From contig CM067315.1 of NCBI GenBank assembly GCA_034231615.1, positions 12,704,713 to 12,768,712 on the forward strand: 64,000 bases of DNA. Reading direction: 5' to 3'. A model generated the notes under the pieces. It had not been told where the DNA came from. It saw only the letters and a program-made list of their open reading frames with translations, and ran no database searches. Numbering within the stretch: position 1 is the stretch's first letter; each line of letters begins with the position of its first letter. Both the position numbers and the translations under genes were made by a program. Source of the stretch: Meghimatium bilineatum. Taxonomy: Eukaryota; Mollusca; Gastropoda; Stylommatophora; Philomycidae. This document shows, piece after piece, positions 41,131-52,439 of this stretch.

Positions 41131-41608
41131 AAAAAAAATCCGGGATAGTGAGAAAGCACGTCCCGACTGTAACCAATAAATCGCTCATGCCTCACGAGAC
41201 CGGACGATTTGCAAACACGAAATATTTATTCTGTTGTGGCTGGTTAAAATGTTTGCCCTGTCCTTGCCCAACTCTCAGCACTTGCTCACATTCACGCACC
41301 GGTCACGTGCTCTTTGCAGCTGTCAATAAGATGATTAAAACTGTCTTCGAGTCGCCATTTTATTACCCATAATGACACTGCGACTTTCAACTTCCTGGTG
41401 AGTTTTGTTGCCAACAGTCTACTATAAAAATCTATATACGCCATCTCTTGGTGGCGTCTTCATCTGGTGCATTATCGTTTTTTCTTAGCGATTTATGTTA
41501 TTGATTGTGACCAATCCCCAATATAAGACCTGCTGGTAGAAAGAGAAAAGCCTTATTACGTTATGTGTTCGCATATTATCTGTTAAATAAAATAGAGAAC
41601 AATCTGCT
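41131..41608. other. Intron sequence, unassigned
   Basis: No feature that I can support beyond CGCCATCTCTTGGTGGCGTC near 41440, which holds the short palindrome CGCCA..TGGCG. Confidence 0.3.
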
Positions 41609-41880
41609 TCTTTTGTGTTCTTTCTCAAACTCCTGTAGATTAGCAGGATGTAGTCCGGAGAACGGAATGCGTTGTGTCATGGTTTACAGCATTGCTGCGA
41701 TATCTGCGCATTTCGGCCTGACACATCCGACTTCAGCATGGCTTTGGGTCACTGACTCTATATGGGATGCGACAGCCAACTCCATCCCATAACCTACTTA
41801 GTCGCCTTTTATGACATGCGTGGTAGGTAAACAGTGTTGCTATTCTTTGCTCCCCTTTCGGGCCCCGGCAACACACGGGA
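41609..41880 (-). mobile_element. SINE-A copy, close to consensus
   Basis: A nearly full-length copy: TTTCTCAAACTCCTGTAGATTAG, GGATGTAGTCCGGAGAACGG, GCCTGACACATCCGACTTCAG, CCATCCCATAACCTACTTAGTCGCC, CCCCTTTCGGGCCCCGGCAACACA. It agrees closely with 16223-16500 and 55271-55703, so it is probably young. Confidence 0.87.
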
Positions 41881-42059
41881 TTGCTGCTGATTGATTTGCG
41901 CCATCAAGGCTTAGCACATCGTTGTCGACATGCTAATTAATTCAGGTGAACTTCCATAACCCATGATAGCCATGCTATAAGTTGTCAGGCGGTGTGTGTT
42001 TATCTGATATACACCGTGATGGTTTAACACCCACTGTCTCATTAGACATGAGGCTGAGC

Positions 42060-42530
42060 TGCGGCAAAACAACAAAATTAATATTCCTAAGAGTTTTCAT
42101 ATTCCCAGTGGCAATATATGGGTGTGAATCGAGGACAATAAGCAACAAAGGGGAAAATAAAATAGCAGTAATTGAAACAAAATGTTACAGAAGTTCTCAG
42201 AATATCATGGACCAAAAAGATCAACAATATAGCTACCATGAGAGAAATGAATGTAAAAGAAAAACTGGCAAAACAGCATGGTTCTTTCCAGAAAACTACA
42301 ATATTTTGGTCATATCAAACACCATGACAGCTTAGATACCATAATGAATGGGATGATGCCAGGGAGACAAACAGGAGGAAGATCAAGAAGGTGAAAGAAA
42401 GATATCACAGACCCACCTGAACATGACACTAACAGAAGCAGGAAGACTGGCTCAAGATAGACATACGTTTCGAAAGGCAGTGATGACTGCTACATCTTGT
42501 TCAGGATATGCTACATGATGATGATGTTCC
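42060..42530 (+). pseudogene. LINE-5 RT C-terminal copy, broken
   Basis: Plus-strand pieces LRVFIFPVAIYGCESRTIS, NYNILVISNTMTA-equivalent text (originally YFGHIKHHDS) and a TEAGRLAQD-like end, with a (GATGAT)n tail at ~42520. It is homologous to 36476-36725 and extends further upstream. Several frameshifts are present. Confidence 0.7.
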
Positions 42531-43404
42531 ATTATACTATACAGGTCAGAACATGTCCGTGGTTGGCGGTAATAATGACAAATAGAGAAGTCAGTGAAAT
42601 GATAAAACAATCTCTCGCCTGCTTACCACTCTCTAAGAAAACACTAATCAACCGCGTGGCTGCTTGCATTAAAAAAAAAGTGCTTGAAGTTCCGAAACGG
42701 TATCCATGACAACCTAATTGAAACTATAGCAATCTCATGACGAGTATGAATCTATGTGATAATGAAGTCTATAGAGCTCTTTAAAATGCGGTAAACTAAG
42801 TCCATAGAGTGTACTTTCAGACGTCAATTTCAATATTTCTCAAGACAGTTGTTTCTTGTCTAATGATGTTGATAATCCAATTGACAGCTTGTCTGGGAAT
42901 GAGACTTGAAGGGTTTTCTGTGTATTCTTGTATTTTGATATATGTAAAAAAACAGAGATATACACGTCTGAAACTATTAGCGCAGAAATGCATACTTCAA
43001 AATCACATATTAGTCTGCTTGAATAAATGACCCGCTTTTCACCCTGCTTCATCCTCGTATTTGGGTACTTATAAATGTGTGTTTATATCGCCGTCTGTTT
43101 TGAATTGATTGTGATCGATTTGGGATTATGTAATGTTTGATTTGTGTTTCTTATCACGAGTCGGATAAGTGCAGGTAAACCATACTCGATAAGGGATAAC
43201 AGTAGGCCTTTTTCTCACGATTAGTATCAGATATTTTGATAATTAACAAACATGAACGGTCAGGACGTTCTGATATAGATTTAGGACAGATTTTACTGTT
43301 CCGCTAATTTGATTTAAAAGTATTATATGCACTGAACTAGACATCCGAAAATCTAAAATCACAAACTATCTCAGTCACACTATAAAATGCTATGCTAAAC
43401 AGCT
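42531..43404. other. Intron sequence, AT-rich, no feature seen
   Basis: About 870 bp without any ORF, array or family match that I can support. Confidence 0.35.
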
Positions 43405-43505
43405 TATTTTGCTTTCGTTCTCAAACTGCCACTGGTTCTCTCTTGTTGAAAGATGGCCTTATTGCATTTTCGACAGAAAATGGGAAAAGGTTGTGTCGGC
43501 AATGA
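43405..43505 (-). mobile_element. SINE-B fragment
   Basis: CGTTCTCAAACTGCCACTGGTTCTCTCTTGTTG, then GGTTGTGTCGGCAATG, a diverged SINE-B without its right end. Confidence 0.55.
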
Positions 43506-43602
43506 CCAGACAATATACTTCGTCGATGGTAAAACAATTACTTTCCTTTTTTTTAAATCATGGACGTCTAAATCCATATCGCTAGTATGCCAATGTTGCA
43601 GC

Positions 43603-43797
43603 CAGTTGCTGGTTCTGTACGGTGGTCACCAATATCAACCATATCAAGTCACAGTTGCTCGCACTGTACGGTGGTCACCAATCTCAACCATATCAAGTCA
43701 CCGTTGCTCGCACTGTATGGTGGTCTCTAATCTGAACCATATCAAGTCACAGTTGCTCGTACTGTATGGTGGTCACCAATCTGAACCATAGTCACAG
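43603..43797. repeat. 49-bp tandem repeat (4 units)
   Basis: Units join GTACGGTGGTCACCAATCT, CAACCATATCAAGTCACAG and TTGCTCGCACT. Confidence 0.9.
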
Positions 43798-44137
43798 TTC
43801 CACGACCTCCTTTCTGTTGTCTGTATCCACATCGTCAGACGTGGATATAGCCACAGACATTCACAAATGTTTAACATCGATAAGGTGGAAATAATTGTGT
43901 CAAACCTTTGAAAATTACTAGCTGAAAACAATGCTGCTCGTCGCCAAACTTTGTGGTCCTAAATTGAATATTTGAGACACGTCATGTGAAGGTCGATATT
44001 ACCAAGAAAATCTTGTTAGTCTTCTCCCGCACATAAAATATTGAAACTTTCTATATTTCTATTTTGAATACCTGGAATGTCAAGGCGTCAAACAAGAGTA
44101 ATACTGTATTTCTAAATCGGGTCTATGTGTATGTGCC
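43798..44137. other. Intron sequence, unassigned
   Basis: No feature that I can support. Confidence 0.3.
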
Positions 44138-44148
44138 TTAAATACTAT

Positions 44149-44545
44149 TTCTTCTTCTTTCGTTCACTTGAAACATGTCTATATCTGCAATTCTGTCTCC
44201 TTAATAAAACTCACTGTCTTTTGTAGTTCATACAGTGTCCCATAGAGCTTTGATTCCAGTGTTGTTTCCTCTGGCCAATATGTCTGCCTCAGCGTTTCAT
44301 GCTCAGAACACTCTTGAAGTATATGTTTGGCACTCTGTACTGCCTGTCCACATGTACACATGGCCGTGTTGCCAATCTTGAACTTTGTATACATGTGACT
44401 GCGGAGTCGGTTGTGTCCTGTTCTGAGACGTAGAATTATAACTTGTTCTGATCTGTTCATAATGTGATAGTCATCTTGTGTTGGTGTTTGTGGCTTTCTT
44501 ATTGACTTGATCATCTGTTTTTTCTGATGGTAGGTGATTGGTACT
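44149..44545 (-). mobile_element. LINE-1 3' insert, 5'-truncated, intact frame
   Basis: TTAAATACTAT at 44138-44148 and 44546-44556 is a perfect 11-bp target-site duplication. The minus strand reads without a stop from PITYHQKKQM through LRTGHNRLRSHMYTKFKIGN, MCTCGQ..HILQECSEHET and KTVSFIKETELQI to the stop at 44179-44181, then the GAA tail. It is the least damaged copy of the LINE-1 C-terminus and reveals the deletion in the full-length copy. The N-terminal 15 residues of the apparent ORF are host flank. Confidence 0.88.
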
Positions 44546-44574
44546 TTAAATACTATGATATTCACGCCCCTGAA

Positions 44575-44690
44575 ATTTCTGTATTCCACTTTGTGAGCGT
44601 TGAACGGACTGGTTCAATTCCCGTTAGTCTCAAGAATTTTTTTTAATTGTCCTCTGGCTTCCTACTTAAATTTATTTGTGAGTGAACAAC
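44575..44690 (+). mobile_element. SINE-F-like fragment with B box
   Basis: GGTTCAATTCC at ~44611-44621, then CGTTAGTCTCAAGAATTTTT and CCTCTGGCTTCCTACTTAAATTTA, matches the minus strand of 30725-30815. Confidence 0.55.
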
Positions 44691-45101
44691 ATTTGCCTAG
44701 AAATTCAGTGAAATTGGAGTTTAGCTCATGAATTCTGTTGTGCAATGGAGATGTTTTTTTTTTATAGAGCTCTATTTCATTTCCACAGCACGGCAACCTT
44801 CAACGAAGTGCGCTGTTTTGAGAAATACTATCCTAGTCAGAGAAATAATGACATCATTATATAAATAAGGGATTTGGGACTTCTACATGAAGAAGGATTC
44901 GCTATATTTGCATGTTTACTAGAGATCGTGATAGGTCATTGGTGACCTTTAGATTTAAGAACCTTTGCTTTTGATGACCGTTAATAACATTGTTACATGC
45001 TCGAATCATTTAATTGGCTTTGTTTATGTATTATTGACAGTGTTTCTCAACATTAAATTAGCTAACGCCCTCCTTCAAAAATCTTTTTTTTTGTAAACAT
45101 C
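44691..45101. other. Intron sequence with a hAT-like end
   Basis: CAGTGTTTCTCAAC at ~45039-45052 resembles the terminal inverted repeat of hAT-type DNA transposons. The complementary end was not found; a 39-bp array follows. Confidence 0.35.
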
Positions 45102-45598
45102 TCTCCTCCTTATAACATTAGTATCTCCATTGTGAACAAATCTCCTCCTTATAACATTAGTATCTCCATTGTGAACAAATCTCCTCCTTATAACATTAGT
45201 ATCTCCATTGTGAACAAATCTCCTCCTTATAACATTAGTATCTCCATTGTGAACAAATCTCCTCCTTATAACATTAGTATCTCCATTGTGAACAAATCTC
45301 CTCCTTATAACATTAGTATCTCCATTGTGAACAAATCTCCTCCTTATAACATTAGTATCTCCATTGTGAACAAATCTCCTCCTTATAACATTAGTATCTC
45401 CATTGTGAACAAATCTCCTCCTTATAGCATTAGTATCTCCATTGTGAACAAATCTCCTCCTTATAACATTAGTATCTCCATTGTGAACAAATCTCCTCCT
45501 TATAACAACGGTATCTCCATTGTGAACATCTCCCCACTTACAATATTGGTATCTCCATCGTGAACATATCTTCCCTTACAATATTGGTATCTCCATTG
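45102..45598. repeat. 39-bp minisatellite (~12.5 units)
   Basis: Units join TCTCCTCCTTATAACATTAG and TATCTCCATTGTGAACAAA. The first nine units are nearly identical; the last three diverge. A period of 39 leaves a clean 143-codon frame that is an artefact. Confidence 0.96.
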
Positions 45599-45769
45599 TA
45601 TTTTTTCATTGACCTACGACATATCAACGGATACTGTGATCAGAATCGCATCCGCAGAATGTATTTTCCCAGAAAATCGAATACTCAATTCCTTAGGCTG
45701 GGTTGATCTAAAGGCGGTTGGTGATTTTATAAAAAATATTCTCAATTGAACTTTGGATCGCCCGTGTGC

Positions 45770-45942
45770 TGCCGTTGCCTGAAAGGAGAGCAAATAATAG
45801 CAGCAATATTTACCTTCCATGCATGTCACAAGAATCGACTACGGTGATTTTGGGGTGAAGTTAGCTGTCCCATCTTATATAGGATCATAGTGATCCAGGA
45901 ATCATGCTGAAGTCGGATGTGTCAGGCGGAAAGGCGCAGATA
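45770..45942 (+). mobile_element. SINE-A copy, 3'-truncated
   Basis: Sense strand: GTTGCCTGAAAGGAGAGCAAATAATAGCA, CCTTCCATGCATGTCACAAG, TGCTGAAGTCGGATGTGTCAGGCGGAAAGGCGCAGATAT, where it stops abruptly. Confidence 0.8.
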
Positions 45943-46470
45943 TTCATTTATTCATTTTTCTTTAGCGCTGAAATTAACGCATAGGACAGAGATCATATCT
46001 CTCCAATTCTGTCTGTTCACATCTATTCTGTGAAGTTCTTGAATAGTATGAATATTGTTTGTTTTAATTTCTCAAAGTATTGTTCTTCTGAGTATTTCCT
46101 CTCGTCTGCCCCTGGCTCTTCTGCCTGTTGGTATCCATCAAGCGATTGGTGGTGTATTCTGTTATTGTCTGAGCGTAGGACATGTCCGATGTAGCACAAA
46201 TGATGATATTGCTTCAAAGAAATAAAGGATGACACAGAGCAATCCGTTCTCTTATCTACTTCCTGCAAATCTTCTGGAATTTGATAACGAACGTAGGAGA
46301 AGAAGAATGAGGATAATGAGAGATAATGATGGATTATTATGATGATGCTGATTAAATTAGAATGATAGCTAAGTTGACGATAATAATGATAAGTATGACA
46401 GGAACTATAACGACTTGCTAGAACATATAGACTTCTACACTTACATAGAGAACAGTCGGTACATCTCATC
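45943..46470 (-). pseudogene. LINE RT 3'-end fragment and flank
   Basis: The minus strand around 46230-46020 reads HLCYIGHVLRSDNNRIHHQ, then RKYSEEQYFEKLKQTIFILF. Y.GHVLR.D..R matches the YFGHI.R region of RT C-termini. TTTAGCGCTGAAATTAACGC (45960) probably belongs to its 3' UTR. The remainder to 46470 is AT-rich. Confidence 0.5.
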
Positions 46471-47059
46471 TCCGCATCAATATGTTTTTAAATGTTGAAA
46501 AAGGAAGTACTACACCAGTCCCTTACTTATTTATTCTGAACGAATTATTTTAACTAGACATTTTGTTTCAAAGTCATGTTTTAGCTGATTCGTAGAATAC
46601 ACAATGAACGGGACAATTTGCCGACCACGATCGTGTCCGGTTTACAAGCGCGGTCGCTTTCATGTGACGTGCGCTGTATGACAACATTATTTCTGCCTTG
46701 GTTCAAAATGGCGTGCGTCATCGAGCCGGTTCTTTAATCCTATATTGATTATTAGTTTCGTAGTGATATCATTGCACCCCGCTTATAGATGCTGAATAGA
46801 TTTGATCTTATATCGACGGGTGTACACACTGATTGCTCCCATGGCTCACTGATTAAATGCACGTCTTGCTGTGACAGTATGGTGGCCGTACTCATATCAC
46901 ATGAAGAACAATTGTTTTCCAAACCAATACAAGAATAGGATGTTAAGCCCTCACTTTGTTCTTTTTGTTCCTGGTACATGTGGCCCTGGAATCTGAATTG
47001 GCCAGTTCCAATTCAAAAGATGATGGTCTGTGTTGCATATGAAGTTGATGAACGGGGTC
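46471..47059. other. Intron sequence, unassigned
   Basis: No feature that I can support. GC-richer text near 46615-46720 has no recognised family. Confidence 0.3.
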
Positions 47060-47765
47060 TACTTTCTGATCAATATTCCCATCTTTCTTCCACTGTTAAT
47101 GATCAATATTCACATATTTCTTCCACTGTCTATCTATCTATCTATCTATACGCTGTGTCCCTTGTTTGCCTTGCAGCGTCAGGGGGTGGAAGAGTTCTCT
47201 GGAGATGGCCTTCTTGTGCGCTGTATGTAAGCTTGTTCCTGTGGCTTCTTTGATTTCTGTGATCCATCTTTTACATGGTCTGCCTCTGGCTTTATTACCG
47301 TTATGTCTATGTGTCATGGCCATTTATGGCATGCTATATGTCGGTAGTCTGGAAGCGTGTGAAAACCACTTGATCTGCTGTCTTTTGATGTGTTCCAATA
47401 CTGGTATTGTTTTGGTTATCTGTCTGATGTTATCGTTTCTAATTCTATCTCTTAATGACACTCCGAGTATTCTTCGTAAACATGTCATTTCTGTTGTCAC
47501 TATTTTTCTTGTGTCTTGTGCTGTCATTGTCCAGGTTTGGCTCTGGTAGAATAGTGATGGAATAATTATATTCTTGTATAATGCAACTTTAGTGTCTATG
47601 TTTACATTTTTGTTCTTGAAAATGCGTGTCATCTGTCCTAGGATCTGGTATGTTTTGTTGCATCTATTTTGTATCTCTTTACTTTTCTTCCACTGTAATG
47701 ATCAATATCCACATCTTTCTTCCACTGTTAATGATCAATATTCACATCTTTCTTCCACTGTGATG
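47060..47765. repeat. 33-bp tandem repeat split by a LINE
   Basis: Units of TTAATGATCAATATTCACATCTTTCTTCCACTG lie at 47060-47129 and again at 47684-47765, separated by the LINE-6 insertion. Confidence 0.85.
47130..47683 (-). pseudogene. LINE-6 RT C-terminus inserted in a tandem repeat
   Basis: The minus strand encodes VNIDTKVALYKNIIIPSLFY, TWTMTAQDTRKIVTTEMTCL, RRILGVSLRDRIRND, IKWFSHASRL, then RPCKRWITEIKEATG, the C-terminal domain of an RTE-like RT, with one break near 47324. TTTCTTCCACTGT at 47117-47129 and 47684-47696 is its 13-bp target-site duplication, although it coincides with the array unit. A (TAGA)n 3' tail lies at 47130-47150. Confidence 0.78.
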
Positions 47766-48020
47766 AAGAAAGTTTGCAGTGTTTTGGCTTAACTGTACGA
47801 CATAGGTTAGCTGACTTATTCCATTTTCCCTCCTGATTTTGCCAAGGCTTCAGCTCTCTCATTTCCAGTAATACCACAATAGGCGGATAGTCATTGAAGA
47901 ATGATGAAGACTTGTTTGTTTTTCAGTGCTAGTCTAATTTTGTGCATTATACTTTCATTTTTGTTGTCGTGTCTCGTACTTCCAATAAAGATCTGCAGTC
48001 TGTGAATATTTTGTTATGCT
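47766..48020 (-). pseudogene. RNase H fragment of a LINE
   Basis: The minus strand gives KIFTDCRSLLEVRDT (~48010-47960), KIRLALKNKQVFI (~47930), then SAYCGITGNERAEALAKSGG (~47890-47830), with frameshifts. The D-S/C-x-S-L and H/Y-C-G-I-x-G-N-E-x-A-D/E signatures are RNase H. Family relationship to LINE-1 is possible but sequence identity is low. Confidence 0.65.
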
Positions 48021-48519
48021 ATATCCATTGTTGATGATATTTTTTTTTTAATATTCATCTGGGAGTTATTGCCTTAGAATGAATTGACTAAGAATCACGT
48101 GTACTAACAACTGAACTACCGTTGTCAACTGTGTGAATCAACTTTTCCAACTTTCCTACTTCAACAAGAAAAAAACACAAGTCATATTTTATTGCTTAGT
48201 TACAAAGAATGCATAAGCGAGTTAGTGTATTTGCTAGTCAGTTTGTTAATTAACTGGATGTTCCGTTAACTGGTTACTTAGCTCGTAATTTGATTAACTG
48301 GTTGGTTAGTTAGTTAGATCTCGTTCTGTTGAACGTTTCTAGTTGTACGTCGTCTGTCACATATGTTGCTACTTTCGTTGCTAGTTTGTTTTGTTTACAA
48401 ATAATGGTAACACTCGAACCTATGTCCGTTACTTTTTACATTTGCATTGTGTTACACCAGCCCTCGCATTTCCATTATCGGATTGCTTACCTACATCAGA
48501 GTTTTATCTCAAGTTAGTT
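48021..48519. other. Intron sequence, unassigned
   Basis: GTTA/GTTAGTTAG-rich text near 48225-48320; no gene. Confidence 0.35.
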
Positions 48520-48751
48520 AATTAGTTATTTACTTTGTTTGTTAGTTGATTGGGTCACAAGTTAACTAGTTAGTTTCTATGTTTGTTAGCTGATTGGGTC
48601 ACAAGTGAACTAGTTAGTTTCTATGTTTGTTAGCTGATTGGGTCACAAGTTAACTAGTTAGTTTCTATGTTTGTTAGCTGATTGGGTCACAAGTGAACTA
48701 GTTAGTTACTTTGTTTGTTAGTTGATTGGGTCACAACTTAACTAGTTAGCA
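48520..48751. repeat. 44-bp tandem repeat (5 units)
   Basis: Units join GTTAGCTGATTGGGTCACAA and GTGAACTAGTTAGTTTCTATGTTT. It runs directly into the RNase H element. Confidence 0.88.
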
Positions 48752-49180
48752 ACTGTGGAATGGTGGCTAGATGCAGTGAAGAATTCCTGTGTGCGTAAAG
48801 TGACTTTTATTTTTCTGCCGGGACATGCAGGAGTCCGGGGTAATGAGAGAGCAGATAGGTTGTCCGCACACGATGCTAATATGGCTGTTGGTGGAGCGAA
48901 GGATCGGGCAGACATTTTGAACACCCTACGGGAAAACGCATGAACAAATGACTGTATAATTGACGATGACTTATTCCATGACTAGAATAAGGGAGATTGG
49001 TTTGAAATGTGATGTCGCTAGAAAGGAGCGGTTTCCAGTGCGAGAAAGGATGATGGTCAATCAACGGCGTACTGGGACCGTCAGTCAACAAGTAATATCG
49101 GATACACTCAAGAAGAAATCTAAGCACCTATGGACTTGTCCGGAGTGCAGTGATGATAAACCAACTACTAACTAATTAAA
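48752..49180 (+). pseudogene. RNase H-only element, copy 2 (5'-truncated)
   Basis: The plus strand reads CVRKVTFIFLPGHAGVRGNE, RADRLSAHDAN, DRADILNTLREN, then after one frameshift RMMVNQRRTGTVSQQVISDT and LWTCPECSDDKPTTN with the stop at ~49174. The N-terminal RNase H half (TDGS, helix E) is missing. The C-terminal block is highly similar to 32751-33516. The stop again falls within a CTAACTAATTAAA tail. Confidence 0.78.
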
Positions 49181-49261
49181 TATAAATGTGCATTAAGTGA
49201 ATTATAATAACAACATGCATACCTCACCAAAGAGAAACAGTTCTAGCCATCACATAAGGGA

Positions 49262-49420
49262 TCTTCTTCTTCTTCTTTCCTTCCTCTTTTACCCTTTACG
49301 GGTGTCGAGGGAGATGCAATGTTCTGTTCTCGCTTTTCTGGAAGCTTCAGATAATGATATTTGGTGTTCGTGTAATATATCTTTGATGTTGTCGATCCAG
49401 CGTACTCTAATACGGGATGA
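49262..49420 (-). pseudogene. LINE-7 3'-end fragment, GAA-tailed
   Basis: The minus strand gives RVRWIDNIKDILHEHQISLS, EASRKARTEHCISLDTRKG, a stop, then a GAAGAAGAAG tail. It resembles the LINE end inserted at 55335 (RWIDSVLE..EEANRRTKDC) in layout. Confidence 0.65.
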
Positions 49421-49949
49421 GTTACTTAAGTATTGAGTAAATACTGAAAGATAATTTTTAGTTGATCATTTTGTTTGCCCCACGAATGATATTATACAGT
49501 AACAGATGGTCAGCGAATTATACCATACAATTATAAAGGGCCATCGAATTTTATAAATTTACAAATGTCCAACAAGTATTATAAATGTACATTTGCCAGC
49601 GAATATTATACAGTTACAAATGGTCAGAGATTATTAAATCAATCAAGCAGTCAATAAACCCGTAACCCGTCAGAGATTAGTTTACATTTACAAATGGCCA
49701 AGACATATTATAAATATTTACAAATGGCTTTTTGCAAGCGAATTTTTCCGCCGATGTTAAAGAGGGTCAAAATAACTAAAGCACCTGGGACAGTGACCGT
49801 TTATGAGACGGTATAATGAAATCCATCCCCAAAACGTCATTAGTCGCCTCTTACGACGTTTATGGTAGGTCCCAGTGTCACTATTCTTTCCTGCACTTTC
49901 TCGCACCGGCATCAAATTTCACTATCTCGTGTTTCTAATTTCCACCAGC
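49421..49949. repeat. Degenerate repeat and SINE-A fragment
   Basis: 49500-49750 holds loose ~60-bp repeats around TACAAATGGTCAGCGAATTATA. 49780-49905 has SINE-A text on the minus strand (AACGTCATTAGTCGCCTCTTACGACG, TATGGTAGGTCCCAGTG). Confidence 0.55.
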
Positions 49950-50243
49950 CCTCTTCTTCATCTTCTTCTTCTGCGTTGATTCTCACCAAATCCCCTGTAC
50001 AAAATATAGCAGGATGTTGTGCGGAGAATGAAATTTGTTACGGTCTGGTTTACAACTTAGATGCGCTATCTGCGCATTTTGTCCTGACTAATCCGACTTC
50101 AGCATGTCTTCTAGATAATTTTTACCATATTTAGGATGGGACAGCTAACTCTACACCAATTCCACCTTTGTCGCATCTTACAACCTGCATGGAAAATAAA
50201 TAATGTTGCTATTCTTTTCTCTCAATTTCGGGCTCGCAACACA
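49950..50243 (-). mobile_element. SINE-A copy, diverged
   Basis: TTCTTCTTCTGCGTTGATTCTCA, GCAGGATGTTGTGCGGAGAATG, CTGACTAATCCGACTTCAGCATG, GTCGCATCTTACAACCTGCATGG, ATTTCGGGCTCGCAACACA in the expected order. Confidence 0.8.
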
Positions 50244-50490
50244 AGGCATTTCACCGTTCGAATTATTAATATATAATTCTTGGTACCGTTTGCAACGAAT
50301 TTTGAGAACCGTTAACACAAATATAAGACTACATTTAGAATGTGAATCAAATCTATACAGCTACCTTATCAAGCATGAAATGTCTGCTTTTAGAATTGTA
50401 TATCAGCGAGCGACTGCTGACTCACCAATATATTATACAAATCAATACCGATGTTGATGGTGGAGTTCTTCATTCGGAATTTTCTCAGTG

Positions 50491-51543
50491 ATGTTTCATG
50501 TGAGTGTATGGACATACGCTCTGGTTTCATGTGAGTGTATGGACATACGCTCTGGTTTCATGTGAGTGTATGGACATACGCTCTGGTTTCATGTGAGTGT
50601 ATGGACCATACGCTCTGGTTTCATGTGAGTGTATGGACCATACGCTCTGGTTTCATTTGAGTGTATGGACTGCACGCTCTGGTTTCATGTGAGTGTATGG
50701 ACCATACGATCTGGTTTCATGTGAGTGTATGGACCGCACGATCTGGTTTTATGTGAGTGTATGGACCGCACGCTCTGGTTTCATGTGAGTGTATAGACCG
50801 CACACTCTGGTTTCATGTGAGTTTACGTACCGCACGCTCTGGTTTCATGTGAGTTTATGGACCGCACGCTCTGATTTCATGTGAGTGTATAGACCATACG
50901 CTCTGGTTTCATGTGAGTGTATTGACCGCAAGATCTGGTTTCATGTGAGTGTATGGACCGGACGCTCTGGTTTCATGTGAGTGTATGGAACATACGCTCT
51001 GGTTTCATGTGAGTGTATGGACCGTACGATCTGGTTTCATGTGAGTGTATGGACCGCACGCTCTGGTTTCATGTGAGTGTATGAACTGCACGCTCTGATT
51101 TCATGTGAGTGTATGGACCGCAAGATCTGGTTTCATGTGAGTGTATGGACCGGACGCTCTGGTTTCATGTGAGTGTATGGAACATACGCTCTGGTTTCAT
51201 GTGAGTGTATGGACCGTACGATCTGGTTTCATGTGAGTGTATGGACCGCACGCTCTGGTTTCATGTGAGTGTATGAACCGCACGATCTGGTTTCATGTGA
51301 GTGTATGGACCGCATGCTCTGGTTTCATGTGATTGTATGGACCATACGCTCTGGTTTCATGTGAGTGTATGGACCATACGCTCTGGTTTCATGTAAGTGT
51401 ATGGACCGCACGCTCTCGTTTCATGTGAGTGTATGGACCGCACGCTCTGGTTTCATGTGAGTTTATGGACCGCACGCTCTGGTTTCATGTGAGTGTATGG
51501 ACCGCACGCTCTGTTTTCATGTGAGTGTATGGACCGCACGCTC
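50491..51543. repeat. 32-bp minisatellite (~33 units)
   Basis: Units of TTTCATGTGAGTGTATGGAC + CGCACGCTCTGG. CATACG and CGCACG variants are mixed, and ~110-130-bp blocks (for example CAAGATC then CGGACGC then AACATACGC at ~50930 and ~51120) recur, indicating higher-order duplication. Confidence 0.96.
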
Positions 51544-51544
51544 T

Positions 51545-52007
51545 CCTGTCAACTTTAAAACATTGGTCTTCGTATGTTGGTTATTTTTTATTTCCATTGA
51601 GGTTGGTTTCCTGTATGTAGCAAACACTAATCTATTTCTGGAAGGTGTTTTCTGGTGATGTTTTTTTTGTTGGTTAAATCCCTCTGCTTTCCAGTGCATG
51701 ATATTTAGATGGGTTGTTGTCCTGTCTGGTTTGCCTGATTTTGTCGAGGTTCGGAATCCGGCACTGCGTCTGCCTGCGGGAACTTCTCAGGGCAAGCACC
51801 ACGCCGATTTTTAAAATTTGGTTGTGAAGACATGGTATCTAATCAGATTGCATGATAGGTGGTTGCTAGTTCACCTCTCGGTCTGTTATCTCCGACTTCA
51901 GCACCTGTGTTTGTGTGGGAAGGACGGTGGTCCTGCATGATATTGACTCGAGCAACCTTAATTTTCAGCCACATTTGGTTGGATTTATGTCCCATCTCAC
52001 TTCAAGG
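51545..52007 (-). pseudogene. Diverged LINE-1-type 5' end
   Basis: The minus strand contains HWKAEGFNQQKK (cf. HWNAEGVNSK of LINE-1) at ~51700, preceded by a 5' leader whose plus text (CCGACTTCAGCACC, GGACGGTGGTCCTGC, GCAACCTTAATTTTCAGCC, TTTATGTCCCATCTCACT) parallels the LINE-1 leader at 11690-11826. It is a related but older family, cut off inside the endonuclease. Confidence 0.68.
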
Positions 52008-52090
52008 AGTTGGCCTCGATAGGAAGAAGTTGGCCTCGATAGGAAGAAGTTGGCCTCGATAGGAAGAAGTTGGCCTTGATAGGAAGAAGC
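52008..52090. repeat. 20-bp tandem repeat (4 units)
   Basis: Units of GGCCTCGATAGGAAGAAGTT. The unit starts at the extreme 5' end of the LINE-like fragment. Confidence 0.9.
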
Positions 52091-52139
52091 CACGCTGAAA
52101 TTAGATTCATGGGATCGAATGTTTCAGCTATAGCAACCG

Positions 52140-52370
52140 TGAAAGAACTCCAGACAATTTCGTTCTCCAGACAATATCCTGCTACTGTACAAGAGTTCTC
52201 TATGAATGACATCCCTTCTCCGGACAATATGCTGTTACTGTACAGGAGTTCTCTATGAATGACATCCGTTCTCGGACAATATGCTTTTACTGTACAAGAG
52301 TTCTCTATGAATGACATCAGTTCTCGGACAATATGCTGCAACTGTACAAGAGTTCTTATGAATGAGTTCG
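52140..52370. repeat. ~53-bp tandem repeat (4 units)
   Basis: Units join TTCTCTATGAATGACATCCG, TTCTCGGACAATATGCTG and TTACTGTACAAGAG. Confidence 0.88.
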
Positions 52371-52439
52371 TAAGACGGAAATAAGAATATATAAATAATG
52401 ATCAGGAAACGGGAGACATTAAAAGAAGAGAAAAAATAT

